Assembly (NCBI GenBank): GCA_026874595.1
Contig: CM049315.1
Span: 18,067,664 to 18,131,663, forward strand
Length of the DNA: 64,000 nt
Reading direction: 5' to 3'
From: Sipunculus nudus
Taxonomy: Eukaryota > Annelida > Sipuncula > Golfingiida > Sipunculidae
A program made the position numbers and the translations under genes. This document shows positions 50,246-61,859 of the stretch, in pieces (within the stretch, counting starts at the first letter, position 1; each line of letters begins with the position of its first letter). Under the pieces are notes generated by a model, which did no database searches, was not told the DNA's origin, and saw only the letters and a program-made list of their open reading frames with translations.

Positions 50246-51899
50246 TAAAAATGCACAAAATATCAATTTTACTGTGAGATGATTAGTTTTTTTTTTTTTT
50301 TTGTTTGCTGTTCAGTCAAATAAGATGACAAATGTCTGATATTTCAATTGTACACAGCAGATTATTATTATTCACATACAAAATCCTCCAAGTTCAAAAG
50401 TAACGAACCAATTGAGATATATATTTCAGATTTCACATGAATTAATTCACTGACGATTGGGGAAATGAGTACTTGACACTCTAGCTTCTCTCCCAGGCAT
50501 ATCAGTTAAAGATCGTTAATCTATTAATATTGGCTCGTGGTACTCCTAATTCAATTTTTATCCATTACCGTTTTGAAAACAAAACAGTTTAGCCAATCAG
50601 ATGCGTAAGTCATTTTCTGAATTTGCAGGTCAAGGCTGCAAAGAATTACCATTTCGTACATGTTTCTTTTGCTACTGTGTTAATCCAGTACTGGCAAAGG
50701 TTAATACATAGAGGGAAAGCTTTTTCAAGTGGGGTTCATATAACTTGACGGAAAACCTCAATTCTAAATTTCTGACCATTAGATTTTGTCACTGTTGCTC
50801 CACCAGCTGATGAGACAACCATTCTGGTTTACGCTCTACTCAATTCATGTGGGTAATGAACCATATGCAACTCGTCGGTCTTTCTCTGTTGTAAAGGGAC
50901 TAAATGAAATATTTCCTAGTTGATTTATGGATTTGACGGTCCTCATTTCATAAGATGTTTCAAATAATGAGTTTTGTGATTGCTAGCAAAATTTCAGAAA
51001 TACTTTGTATTTCCTATGGTGTCCCAAAATGGAAAACATTTTACAGTCTTAGCTATCTTACTGATAATTGAATCCTGATATCGTTAACGGGAAAGCGCTT
51101 AAAAATATTTTCATCATTTCGAGAGATCTATAAGATTTCGGATTATGAATGCCGTCAAAGTCGATTGAGAGCTCTTTTGGTATCTTGTATGGTTAAATAA
51201 TAAATACCACTGCCTCACTTTGCCATGAAAGCTCAATAATCTTGGCATTCAACTCTCCTGCCAGACGGGGCACTAATAGCAAGCCGAGGAAGACAAGACA
51301 GCACTGAACGGATTAGGCCAACCGTTAAAAGCCAGTGGCAAATCCTGATGCCCCCAATATCAAAATAACACAACCGTTCCAAAGTCATGTGACCATACTA
51401 CCAATTAATACAGCCATCAATGAAAAAAAAATTTGTCAACCGTCTTGTTGCGAGGTCTGCATGTTTGGAGAAGGACGCCTTCAATGAAGAATCTTCTTCT
51501 GATCTATGTTTGAAGACCTCAAATTAGATCTATATATAACATTTTAGTAATGCTAATGACAAGTTCGCAAAGACGTTTCTCTACACACTGCAGTCAATAC
51601 ATTTTACAGAAAAAGTGTAAAAAACAAACTATTGGATGTTTAGATAGAAATAATGGAAATTGTGACACAGGGTTGCTTAATGGCACCTCGCAGCAGCCAG
51701 CGGCGGGATCCCAACAACCATCACTCATCGCATGTGATCATCTACGTCTACTTAATACGGGCCAACTAATCCCGACACATGGCTCGTTAAATCAAAACTA
51801 CATGTTGCCTGGCTTTCCACAGAGACATTCAGATGAGATAGAACAACACGAGGTTAAGAGAACCAATTAAAGTCCGACTTGCTTGAAGATCTGGAGTGC

Positions 51900-52300
51900 T
51901 GAGGAAACAAGACACAATGGTTCCTGGATTCAATCCACACGCCACTATTATGTGATGGATGGCGGAGGTTTATCGATTTGCCATTATTTGTAAAGTTTAT
52001 AGCCTGTGCATGAGGACCCTGTCACAAAGACAAGCCGGGATGAAATCGGCCGCTTCAAACTCGCTGATAAATGAAGGCTTTACAGGCCGCTGGTCCGCTC
52101 AACCAATGGCCTTTTGTTTCTGGCTTAAGCGATATTACTGGCTGTGCTGGAAAAGTTATTTCTGTACAGCGTCATCCAATATTTATAGTCAAATGCACGG
52201 CCATTTTGGGACCGTTTGCTATGTCGGCTATTGGATGTGAACAGAACTATTTGGCTTCAGTACAGTCGCTCACACCGCCGTACCTTTCCGGGTAACACTA
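51900..52300. promoter_or_regulatory. Candidate non-coding regulatory block in intron 1
   Basis: GC-richer, non-repetitive sequence of high complexity with motif-like words (acaatgg, ccaatggcc, tcatccaatat, gataaatg). Open frames are short and on the wrong strand for the gene. This is inference only; conservation is unknown. Confidence 0.25.
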
Positions 52301-53900
52301 CATACAGCACTTGTGAGCGTGCCTCGGGGCATTTACAATAGTATGGAAATTATACATTTTAATTTTAGAATGTAATCCATTACTTCATAACTATACCGGG
52401 CCTTTTTTTAGATCACGTGATCAACATCAACCAGAATAAATTTCCCATACCACTTTCTGAAACGTCAGTCAGATAAACAATTCGGTAACCTCTGTAATCT
52501 TTTAAAATCAGTACCATAAAATACAAAATAAGATGGACAATTTTTAAATATTCAATTGCAAAATGTACAAGACCATTATTAAGACTTCATTCATGCTGTG
52601 CTTATAAGTTAAGTCTAATGTTTAAGTCCGGCATCTTCGGGTCATCAGCGTGTAACATGCAATACGGTGTAGGGTTGAATACCAAATGAGACCTCTATAG
52701 AATATCGCGATGGTAGAACTACGTACTTAAGAATATGTCTTACTTTTAGATAATGTATGATGAAACGGTGGACAAAATAATATTATATTATATATTAGAT
52801 TACTTAAAAGGTATCAGTCTATTTCCAAGGCCACCAGGTATCTTCTAAAAAAACTGTAAAACATTAAACTGTTACAAAACAAATGTTTCCAATCGGATAC
52901 ACTGTCAAAGGTCAATGAGTAAAAGTTGCAGGAAATTTCAGTATGAATTTTTTTCAAGAACAAATTTAGCGAAAATCTGCCTTATTCTGAGATGATTAAG
53001 TAATTAATATCAGAGATGCATGCATGTCCTTTACAACAACAGTTTTTTTTATTCAATGCAGAATTATGCCCAAGCCACATTTAAAAGGCTCAAACCTGAC
53101 CTTAGCACAGGTCTCAAAGGGGTCGTCATTACGGCATGCCTGAACGTACAAACGTTCCAGGTGTAATAACTATGCTTTGTGACCGACAAAGATCAACCCA
53201 ATCAGCTCAGTCCGACTGAAAATGTGACTGAGCTGAATTATACATACCGTATACGTTAACCGTAAACAAACAGAATCTTTAATAATTAAACACAGTTTGT
53301 CTAGTTATTTTTGTCTCCTGAACCCCCGACCGTCTATTGTACACGCGTCAACTGTCCGTGGGCTTGTCACAGGTCCATAAACACTGACAAATCGTTTACC
53401 CGAAGGTGGTTAAAATATCACATCTGACAAGTTTCTCAGTGATGCAGGGTCCGTGACAGCGTGCGTATATCGCGTGGATGGCACGCTTCACAGGCCAAAA
53501 GATTGTTCAGGTAAAAATATCCTTAAAGTTCTTGTTCACACAGAACTGAGGATATATCTACTGGGAATGCTAATGCAGAGGAAATTATAGAACTGCACAA
53601 ACTTGAATTAAACGTTCCTGATTTAGCATAAAATGAGGTCTACATGACCCAACCATAACACACTTGACGTCTAAGTAAATGTCATCACTCAATTAGGAAT
53701 ACAAAATTTTATAAATAAAATTTGATTATTTCGAAAATATATCAGAGATTTACCAAACTAAAACTCATACCCATACTCGTACACATGAGTGGTCAATCAC
53801 ATTCAAAATTTACTCGTGAGCATAAATTTTTTTTTTTAGTCCATGAACAACACTCTAAATTTAAGAAATGCATTTAAGTCCGCTTAAAGTAGGCCAACAT

Positions 53901-53914
53901 AGGTGGCGCCACCT
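53901..53914. repeat. Isolated palindrome AGGTGGCGCCACCT
   Basis: Perfect 14-bp palindrome standing alone in intron 1, without recognisable F1-F3 sequence around it. Identical 12-mers (GGTGGCGCCACC) occur at least 14 more times in the window, mostly in repeat cores. Confidence 0.9.
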
Positions 53915-54474
53915 GCAGCTAAAAATCACATAGCAGTTACTTAATTAATACTTTTGTCAAATTTACGTGTTGGTCAAACTTTGCGATCAACAAATTTTGA
54001 AGTTTCGTAAAGACGCCATCTTAAGAATAATTTGACGGAATTCATACTAATTTTATTTTCCTTCCGCAAAGGATTTGAAGACTGTGATGTGAAAGCTAAA
54101 ATATTAATACTTTGTGACTTATCTTGTTACAGCGGAAAAGATCGTTTCAATGTGCTAAACGTAAATCAAAAGGGACGACACCAAAAGTTTATTCTTTATA
54201 TTCATCACATGATAAAAAAAGTCTGAAAAGTTTCTTCGTGACAGCTACAGTGGTTGTGAAGATATTTAGTCAGAGACGGTTGGCGGCGGACGCTGCAGCA
54301 ACACACTGGGAGCGAGCGTGCCCCGACCGTAATAAAGCATACTTTTCCGACCGCCGGGCAAAACATAGGGGATTACTAGTAAGATGCCTCAGCATTCTTA
54401 AATGCATCTAAGATCTGGATTAATCATACATATTTGCGACTTTCTTAACCGGACTCGGAAATGTCAGAACTCAC

Positions 54475-55440
54475 CTGCATCTTTCTGTGTCGGGAGACAT
54501 TTCTGCTTTGGCTCTGACACCGTGCCGTCTGTGGCCGTGGCCACGTATCTGAAGCAGTACACCGGGACACTGACGTGAAACCATTTACAAGGAAACACAA
54601 CAAACTGGCTGGTGGCATCTTTCTTTATCTTTTTCTCAGATACATACTCAAGGTACGTTGGTGAAGACGTGCTGCTATTGGCGAGCTTCAGTCTAGAGAA
54701 CACCCTGATTTTATCTTGATTTGAAATGCATGATGGATGGCGATACTCTATCTTGACGCCGCCATCCTTGCACGGCAAGATGCTCTCTGTGAATGGAATC
54801 AGGTCGTAGGTCTGACTTTCAAATGCTGTTAAATGATTGCTCACCGATACTGGATTAGTATCTGCCTTTGATTTCAACAACACTTGGTATTTCCCAACAC
54901 GGTCAAACAGAGAGCATTGGAAACGCTTTTCACGCAACTTGGTCACTTCTACGATGTCCATTCTGTCCAACAGTTTTGACGTTATTGAGCCGTTCGTGTT
55001 TTCCTGATAATAAATTAATTCCATATAAAATACGGATGTTGCCTTTTTATTATCACACAAAGCTCCCGGTACATGCACTTTCGAGACAACTTCGTGTGTC
55101 CTAGCGGCTTGTCGGAGCGGAATGTTTAGTTGAATGTTGGGCCATCTGGCCGTGACTTTATCAGACAAACTTAGTGTCTTATTTCCTGGATATTTAAGTA
55201 ACTGTACTTGATACTGGCCAGCATGATCTATGGATCCACATGTAAACTTGAGTTCGATTTCTCCGCTGCTTAATGTCATCTTCTGGATCTCTTCCGCAAT
55301 TCGGCCGTCAGACAAGGACACCAAACGAAAGCTTCCTTGAAATGTGGTCACATTCTGTCCAACGTGCACTTTTACCTTCAGGTCATCTTTGTAGATAGTG
55401 TATGCAGACGGCTGCACGGTCAACCGATACAAGGCTGCAA
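54475..55440 (-). CDS. THSD1-like receptor, N-terminal extracellular exon with Ig-like repeats
   Basis: The acceptor (tgctttattattttgtag) and donor (GATGCAG|GTGAGT) are both phase 1 and give about 322 codons. The sequence is beta-rich. Two segments resemble the F-strand of immunoglobulin-type folds: LKFTCGSIDHAGQYQVQLL near residues 64-82 and RFQCSLFDRVGKYQVLL near residue 165, each with YQV where a canonical Ig has YxC. Eight cysteines and several N-glycosylation sequons (NVT, NKT, NGS, NSS) suit an ectodomain. Order, length before TSP1 and the single TSP1 fit THSD1. The signal peptide is missing, so a further upstream exon ending in phase 1 is required. Confidence 0.8.
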
Positions 55441-56438
55441 CTACAAAATAATAAAGCAATAAGTCATCAAGCATTGTTGTTAAAAGTAAATAAGTGATCC
55501 ATGGATTATAACACGATGACACTTTCGACCAAAATTCGCAACTTATAGTCACATTTTTAAGAACTTGTTGGAGAACTTTATACGGTGATAGAAATATATG
55601 TCTGGTAAAAAAACGCATTACTTTATTCTTTAGGCAAAATAATTATTTCTGAAATAACAATTAAACATGCCAAAATTATTAAAAATTTATGAAAAGGAAC
55701 TACTGGTGTCATACAATAGATAAAGCTATCGGAGTATTACATGAATGGATGAATGGTAAAAACAAGGGGAATTATCATTACAATCATGCAGTTAAGCAGA
55801 GATACTTTATTCTTTAGGCAAAATAATTATTTCTAAAATAACAATTAAACATGCCAAAATAATTAAAAATTTATTAGAAGGCACTACTGGTGTCATACAA
55901 TAGATAAAAGCTATCGGAGTATTACACGAATGGTAAAAAAAAAGGGGAATTATCATTACAATCATGCAGTAAAGCAGAAATGCTACTCTTGTTTGATGTA
56001 CAATCAGGATCTACAAACCTTGGAGAAATTTCATTAATGTTACGCATAATCATAAATAGCCTTTTGACTCAATCATGTTTGAATTTTGAAGGGTCAAAGG
56101 ATTTCATGTCGATGGTCAAAGGCAAACTCTATGAGTGTTTTGCTAATACATTGGTATATTTCAATTTGTCTCACAATAAGTATATGCCAAGTTTCAAGAC
56201 AAAACATCGACCAAAATTGTATACATGAGACAATAGCTGTAATATCGTTTTCTCAAAAATGCACTTAATGCATGTCAAAAAGAAGGCAGTAAAAGTGAAT
56301 CCATCAGTCTTGTTTACACGTTAAAACTGTCTATGATCAATTAGGATACTGGGTTTCAAAGCAATACCTAAGAAACCTTTATGGTTGCTGTACTTTGCAA
56401 GTCTCAAAATGTAAGCACATTTCGTGAGAAAAATAAAA
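55441..56438 (-). other. Probable intron upstream of the N-terminal exon
   Basis: The acceptor at 55441 implies an intron running rightwards to an unlocated signal-peptide exon. The stretch holds a 184-bp tandem duplication and no coding signal. I searched minus-strand donors to the right end by eye without finding a start plus hydrophobic segment. Confidence 0.55.
55619..55979. repeat. Two-copy tandem duplication, period 184 bp
   Basis: Units at 55619-55802 and 55803-55979 share tactttattctttaggcaaa, catgccaaaat, ctactggtgtcatacaatag and atcattacaatcatgcagt. They differ by a few substitutions and a small deletion. Confidence 0.9.
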
Positions 56439-57135
56439 ACAGTGACCTATGGGTCAAGACACTCAGATGCCAAACATGATATATGACAGTTTACGTGGAA
56501 ATTGACATTTTAAAGGCAAATATTTGAAGAAATTGTTTGAAGACAAAAAATATGTTTGTTTGAAGCATTGTTCCTTGATGGTCCTATTAAAAGTGTATTT
56601 TGCTGAGCTAACATGAGATAAAGCAAAAGTTTCAGCAGATAATGAGTGAGATTTTCCCTGGAAAATCAAGGTGAAGGTCAACAGTGTTCGAACTCTATTG
56701 AGAAATCTCTAGATATAGTTTGTGTTTTACATTTGAGAAAATATACAATGCTCATAAAATTATGATGTTCACAATAATCCAATATTTCTGCAGATATTAC
56801 ACTGATGGTAGCCAGTTTTCGAAATCCTCAGAAATATTGGTCGAAGCAACCAATATATCAAACGCTATAAAAATATGCAAAACGAAGGAAAAGTTTTTGT
56901 ATGAAATTTAATTGCAGATAACAAATCTCAGTAAAGTGTAACAACATTCAGAAACATTTCTGAAGAACAGGACAGAACTTAATTTTTTGTTTCTGTTCAA
57001 ACCTTGTACACTGATATCCATAAAGGTGTAAATGAGGTATAATAGCCTGAGTTTTATGAACCAACAAGCCAAGATGCTGAAGTTATTACTAAAGTTATAC
57101 TCGTACATAACCTCTATAATGTCAAGATTGTAAGT

Positions 57136-57243
57136 CTTTAAAGTCTTTAACGTGTCCAAAAGGCTAGCATGGTCGATAGTGTCAATTGCCTCCGATAAAC
57201 CAAACAATACAAAAAAAGCTTCATTTGCTTTCCTTTGCACCAA
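57136..57243 (-). pseudogene. Non-LTR retrotransposon reverse transcriptase fragment
   Basis: The peptide FFVLFGLSEAIDTIDHASLL matches the reverse transcriptase palm motif A of jockey/CR1-type LINEs, where the usual form is a hydrophobic stretch, D-L-S-K-A-F-D-T-(V/I)-D-H, then LL. The first aspartate position reads G and the AFD reads AID, so the catalytic motif is damaged. The match lasts about 35 residues and nothing of the YxDD region is present. Confidence 0.55.
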
Positions 57244-57426
57244 CGGGTATGTTTGTTTTCAACGCTAAGCTAGCATAATATAGGTTACTGTGACCTTAAT
57301 TCGGATTTTACCAGGACCTGTCCTGAGCTAAAGCAAGACCTATCTAGGTCAAACGGTTAAGAGTTGTGCCCTGTCAACAGACGGGCGGACGGAAAGACGA
57401 CGGACAAAATCCTATGGCTATAGCTC

Positions 57427-57700
57427 CGCGGGGCCTGGATAGTCGAAGGGTAAAACGCCCGACTCTCTCGGCTGTCCGAGTCGACCCTGGCTCGATCCCT
57501 AGCGTGGCCATGAGGAGAGAATGGTTCGTCCCAAGGCGGGTGGTGTTCTCCGGATTCGATTCTCTGGTTTCCTCCAGCTCTACAGACACTACAAAACGTC
57601 ATATAACTTGTTGAGGTATGGAGAGTTCTTCGGTTTTTTTACATAAAGCCATTTATACAATCAATGTAAAATAAATAAAGTTTAAATTTTCTTTTTTTTT
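57427..57700 (+). mobile_element. tRNA-derived SINE inserted in F1
   Basis: The head resembles a tRNA gene: an A-box-like tggatagtcgaaggg and a B-box-like ggctcgatccc about 55 bases further. A body with tggtgttctccggattcgat, then tctctggtttcctcc follows, a phrase reminiscent of the conserved central domain of widespread animal SINEs. The tail is AT-rich, with aataaataaag and a short T run before the host hairpin arm resumes. Clear target duplications were not resolved. Confidence 0.6.
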
Positions 57701-57729
57701 AAGACTCAAGTCAACTGAGCTAAGAATAA

Positions 57730-59594
57730 AGTGTCGCATTTCACAAACCTAAGCAGATATAACTATGACAAATTTTTGTTGTTGCAAAATTCCATTGTTT
57801 CAACTTTGATTTAATCATTATTATTGTATATATAATTAGCATATATGATTGTCTGCGCTCTACATGCCACAATCTCGCGGTTAACGCTCTTGAACTTAGA
57901 TTGTATAAACCCTCATGCCTATATTGTTAACACACCGGATAAAGTTCAGGTTCAAGGTCCTTAAAATTTGTTCCCCGTCGGATCTTTGTCAAAATTATCA
58001 TTACCACCTAAACTGTACCTCAGTGTATCGCCTCTCAATTGCAATTTTTAAATCACAAATTATCGAGACATTATTTTTTATGTTGGATAGGTCATCATAT
58101 AGCCTTTGAATAGTTTGAGGTTTACATTTGCAATCTCTTCAAATCTGGTACCGTTTCCCGTCATACGAAAATATGACCTGTAAAAGACTGTCTCTGAAAC
58201 AAGGATTCGTGACCTTCATTCTGAGGTAAGAAATCTCGTTTTGTAGTAACCATGGTAACGTATTTTGGGGCCAAATTGATGAAATACAAGATGTCGAACC
58301 TTGTGTTTTATATAATATTTAAATTAATACAATGTGGGCGAATTTTTAAGTGAAAAGTTTTTAATTTACTTTCTTTTGCTTTTTTGCATTTGATAAGCAA
58401 ACCATCCTCGACTTGTCATATCTCGCCCCTTGTACCTATAACAAGAATAATACGGTTTCTTTTACAGCCACCTGCTTGGCAGGGCTGGCAACTATATCAC
58501 GGGTACGCCTTGTTTATTATTCTCAAGGGATTGGCCTAGGAGTCCACCCTTCCACCCTTCAATACATTCCCAGCACTTGTCGGTTGTACAGCATGCAAAA
58601 CACTCAAGCCGTGTAAAATAACTGCTGATCAGTATGACATCAAAATGTAATAATGTTCAGACAATCCAACTTATAAACCCACAACCAATCTAGCAAAATA
58701 AAGAACACACAATACAAACCAACATAAAATTATAACTTATCAAAATTCTATTCTCCTCTTACAGTTTTAAGGTATTTAAAGATTACTCTTTGTATTTCTT
58801 TTCACAAGGAATTATTCTCCATTCGCATAATTTCTATCACAGAGACGAACTTAATGAAGGCATTTTATTTTCAAATATCTGCGGTACTTTGGATGCTGAA
58901 TGTGGAAGATTTAACATTCAAGACAAGCGTTTCAACCAACTTTACTGCAGCACCATAAGCACTGGGTAAACATGGAGACATCCGCACTCAAGTGACACAG
59001 TCAGTTCAACGGCAAACTGTTAACCCTCCCTCTCAGCAAAACGAAGAAACCCTTGTAAAGTCCTCCAGGGAACTCCATTAGAAACCATTTATGTACTCAG
59101 AACACAGACTGTGCATTGACAGAACTATTATAACAGCTTGCTATGAGGTAACAACAGCACTGGTCTCCGGGAGAGGTTTCAGCGCAGTGCTGCAGTCGAG
59201 TGGGCCCGGTAATCAGAGGGCGTCTCCGTTACTCGGGTCGTGGAGAGAGCACCAGCCACACGCTGTCCACAGAAACCCTCATCTAACATTGATTATACCC
59301 ATCGACCATATCCCCCCCCCCCCCCCCGGGTTCAGCGGGGATGAGTTTCTACTTTGCCATTCGTGTACTACTTCATCTTATCAATGGAATCTTGTTCAGT
59401 CTTCAGTTTGTGTTCTTATTAGTAATACACCTTGAAAATATATGCCATACACTTTTGCCATCTCATTTTTTATCTCTTGTGTTATGTTTTTTTTTTAATT
59501 TATATACATATTCTTTCATTTTTCTTCCATCTAACTCCTACAGTTCTTTAATCTAGAGTTTCTTTGTAACATTTGTTGGCTCATAATAAAATAA
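57730..59594. other. Intergenic or upstream intron sequence, nothing recognised
   Basis: No supported frame. A C16 run is at 59312-59327. Short GC-richer stretches near 59160-59300 have no clear coding signal. Confidence 0.4.
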
Positions 59595-59864
59595 TGTTAA
59601 CCGTGGCGTAAGATAGGTTTTGTCTTATTTTTATGGACACTTCATTCGCGGTTTTTTTTACGAAATTCAAATTCTGATTTTGTTCATTAATCGCTACAGT
59701 GTTTTGTACTGCCACATAAATCAAGTGAATGTTAACCGTAGCGTAAGAAATAGTTTATCTTATTTTTATGGACACTGCATACGCCGTTTATTTTAAGAAA
59801 TTCAAATTCTGATTTTGTTCAATAATCGCTTCAGTGTTTTGTACTGCCACATAAATCAAGTGAT
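59595..59864. repeat. Two-copy tandem duplication, period 136 bp
   Basis: Units start at gttaaccgtggcgtaaga (59595) and gttaaccgtagcgtaaga (59731). They share tcttatttttatggacac, tcaaattctgattttgttca and tgtactgccacataaatcaa. Confidence 0.9.
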
Positions 59865-59869
59865 TGAAC

Positions 59870-60145
59870 TGTTCCTTAATTGGTGCTTGTGACGGGCTGA
59901 TTACTGACCTTTAATCAGGCCGGCGAACATAATTAGTACCTGGTCCTGCTCTCTCCAATTAGTGTGGCCTCGTTCACAGTACTCGGAGAGTGATGTGCTT
60001 GTGGCCGTGCATGTGTGTGTGTATGTATGAATATTTTATGTAGCTGGACCACGCCACGGGCCGGTGACTAAGATTTACTTCCACCAAGAGTCATTAACAT
60101 CCCGTTCCCGTCTCCAATTAATTAAAACCGCACTCTCCTTACACT
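59870..60145. promoter_or_regulatory. Candidate regulatory block with homeodomain-type motifs
   Basis: GC-richer and non-repetitive. It contains several TAAT/ATTA-core words (ctgattactgacc, tttaatcaggcc, cataattagtacc, ctccaattagtgtgg, ccaattaattaaaacc) but no frame. Density of such motifs and complexity resemble developmental enhancers. Inference only. Confidence 0.3.
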
Positions 60146-60953
60146 AATGTAACTATGGTAACCGAGGTATTTGTACATTAATACTGTTCAAAAATTTAGG
60201 CTCCTGATATACCGACTTGATTGTGTCCATTTTAACATATACCATTTCTTTAAACGGAAATGGATTCCATACAACCGTTTCTATTTATTTTGTTGTGTTG
60301 CTGTCATTTGCAATGACGCTTCTATTTATGGTACTGTCATTTGTCTGTTTTAGCGATACCTGTGATACATCTGCTGAATCCTGGAAGTCACAGATACTTA
60401 TTACTTCCTTTGGATTTTCTGTATTATATTATTTAAAAAAAATATATATAAATGTCACGAAGAGGCTTTATGATCTTTATAAGGCCATGTTGTTTAAAAT
60501 GTTGATGCAAAGTGAGCCAATAAATCAATATTATATGAAACATGTGTCAGATTAATTTTGTTATAATTAAAATTTCTCCTGGTACGATTTCAATTTCACC
60601 TAGTAGTATTTCCTTTTTGTAAAGGCGGAGATTACAACGCATCACATAGCGTTTATTCTCTTGTTTCACGGCAATGTTGTAAATTCTCATAATTCTCGGT
60701 ACTATTGAGAATACTTATAAAACGTATTTTCATGTTTATTCAGTCGAACCTTCGAACCTGGAAAATAATAAGAATTCCAAATAAATATGTGATAGACTGG
60801 AATTCCCATCATTCAGAGGAAAAAAATTGACGAGTATTTTAATTTTTCCCGGAAAGAAAAGGAAACAATTCATACCACCTCATAATTTTCATTTTCCGCA
60901 AAATAATAATTCCCATTTTTCCTTGGAAGGTTCTGGAATTTCTCAGATTCTCA

Positions 60954-60956
<3 letters not shown>

Positions 60957-61000
<44 letters not shown>
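60957..61000. repeat. (TA)n microsatellite
   Basis: Alternating TA, about 44 bp. Further TA tracts are at 61120-61158 and, broken, to about 61195. Confidence 0.95.
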
Positions 61001-61004
<4 letters not shown>

Positions 61005-61117
61005 ACTAGAATACTGTATAAAAAACTCATGGAACAGCCAAGGATTTTAACGTTGCCAATTAGGGCGATTTTAAATTATGTATAAATATGGTAAAACCAA
61101 GGTGAGTTTAAAATCGG

Positions 61118-61119
<2 letters not shown>

Positions 61120-61158
<39 letters not shown>
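61120..61158. repeat. (TA)n microsatellite
   Basis: Alternating TA, about 39 bp, followed by interrupted TA-rich sequence and, at 61420-61470, a (GATGAT)n/(AATAAT)n stretch. Confidence 0.9.
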
Positions 61159-61161
<3 letters not shown>

Positions 61162-61859
61162 TATATAAATATATATATATATATTATTTATATATCCGCT
61201 TACAACCAGTTATGTAAACCGGTCTTGGGTTAAAGAAAGATTGCGTAAATCCTTGTTAATCCAGAGAAAAACTGGCTCGTTTGTTCTGCTCTGAAGCTGT
61301 TTAGGTGGTAATCTCATATTCATCGTTAAAGTTCTGAATCTTACTTTGACACATTATATACTATTTCAAACGAAATACTGTATGATTTTCCTTTGAATCA
61401 TATAAATAGACACACAACATTGATGATGATGATGATGATGATAATAATAAAGTGGTAATAATAATAATTTCTTATAAGTACTCTTATTATGATTATTATT
61501 AGTAGTATAGTATTAGCAGAAGTAGTTTTAATATAATTGTTTAAGTGTTAATATTTAATATATAATTTCATACATGAAATATTGAAAGATAAACTCTATT
61601 TTGTATGCTATGAGAAGGCTGCTTGCATCCATGAAGAATGCTTGTAAAAAGTTGCCTGGACATATTTATGATAATGTATGACATGTATCTAATTTAGAAG
61701 TTCAAATATAGCGTCAACTGTCTCCAGGGGTAATACTGCAATCCATTCACAGCGAAAAGTCATATCCACAAAAAGGTTGCGACAGGGTTAACCCCCATTT
61801 AGATGGAATAAACGAGGCAAACAGGACATTTTCGTCGTTGAGTAGATATAACCAAACGA

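Larger units (their letters stand above)
48073..54474 (-). other. Intron 1 (of the visible part) of the receptor gene, about 6.4 kb
   Basis: Consensus donor CAG|GTGAGT at 54474 and acceptor at 48073. It contains a compound microsatellite, a decayed F1-like element, an isolated ggtggcgccacc palindrome (53901-53914) and a non-repetitive block near 52 kb. Confidence 0.8.
56439..57729 (+). mobile_element. F1 family element interrupted by a SINE
   Basis: The 5' end is cagtgacctatgggtcaaga, then cactcag. Towards the 3' side come a GGGCGGACGG microsatellite (57375-57408) and tggctatagct, the left arm of the F1 hairpin. The right arm (gactcaagtcaactgagcta) lies about 270 bp further on at 57703-57722, so the SINE landed in or next to the hairpin. 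A reverse-transcriptase-like relic lies inside on the minus strand. Confidence 0.65.
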
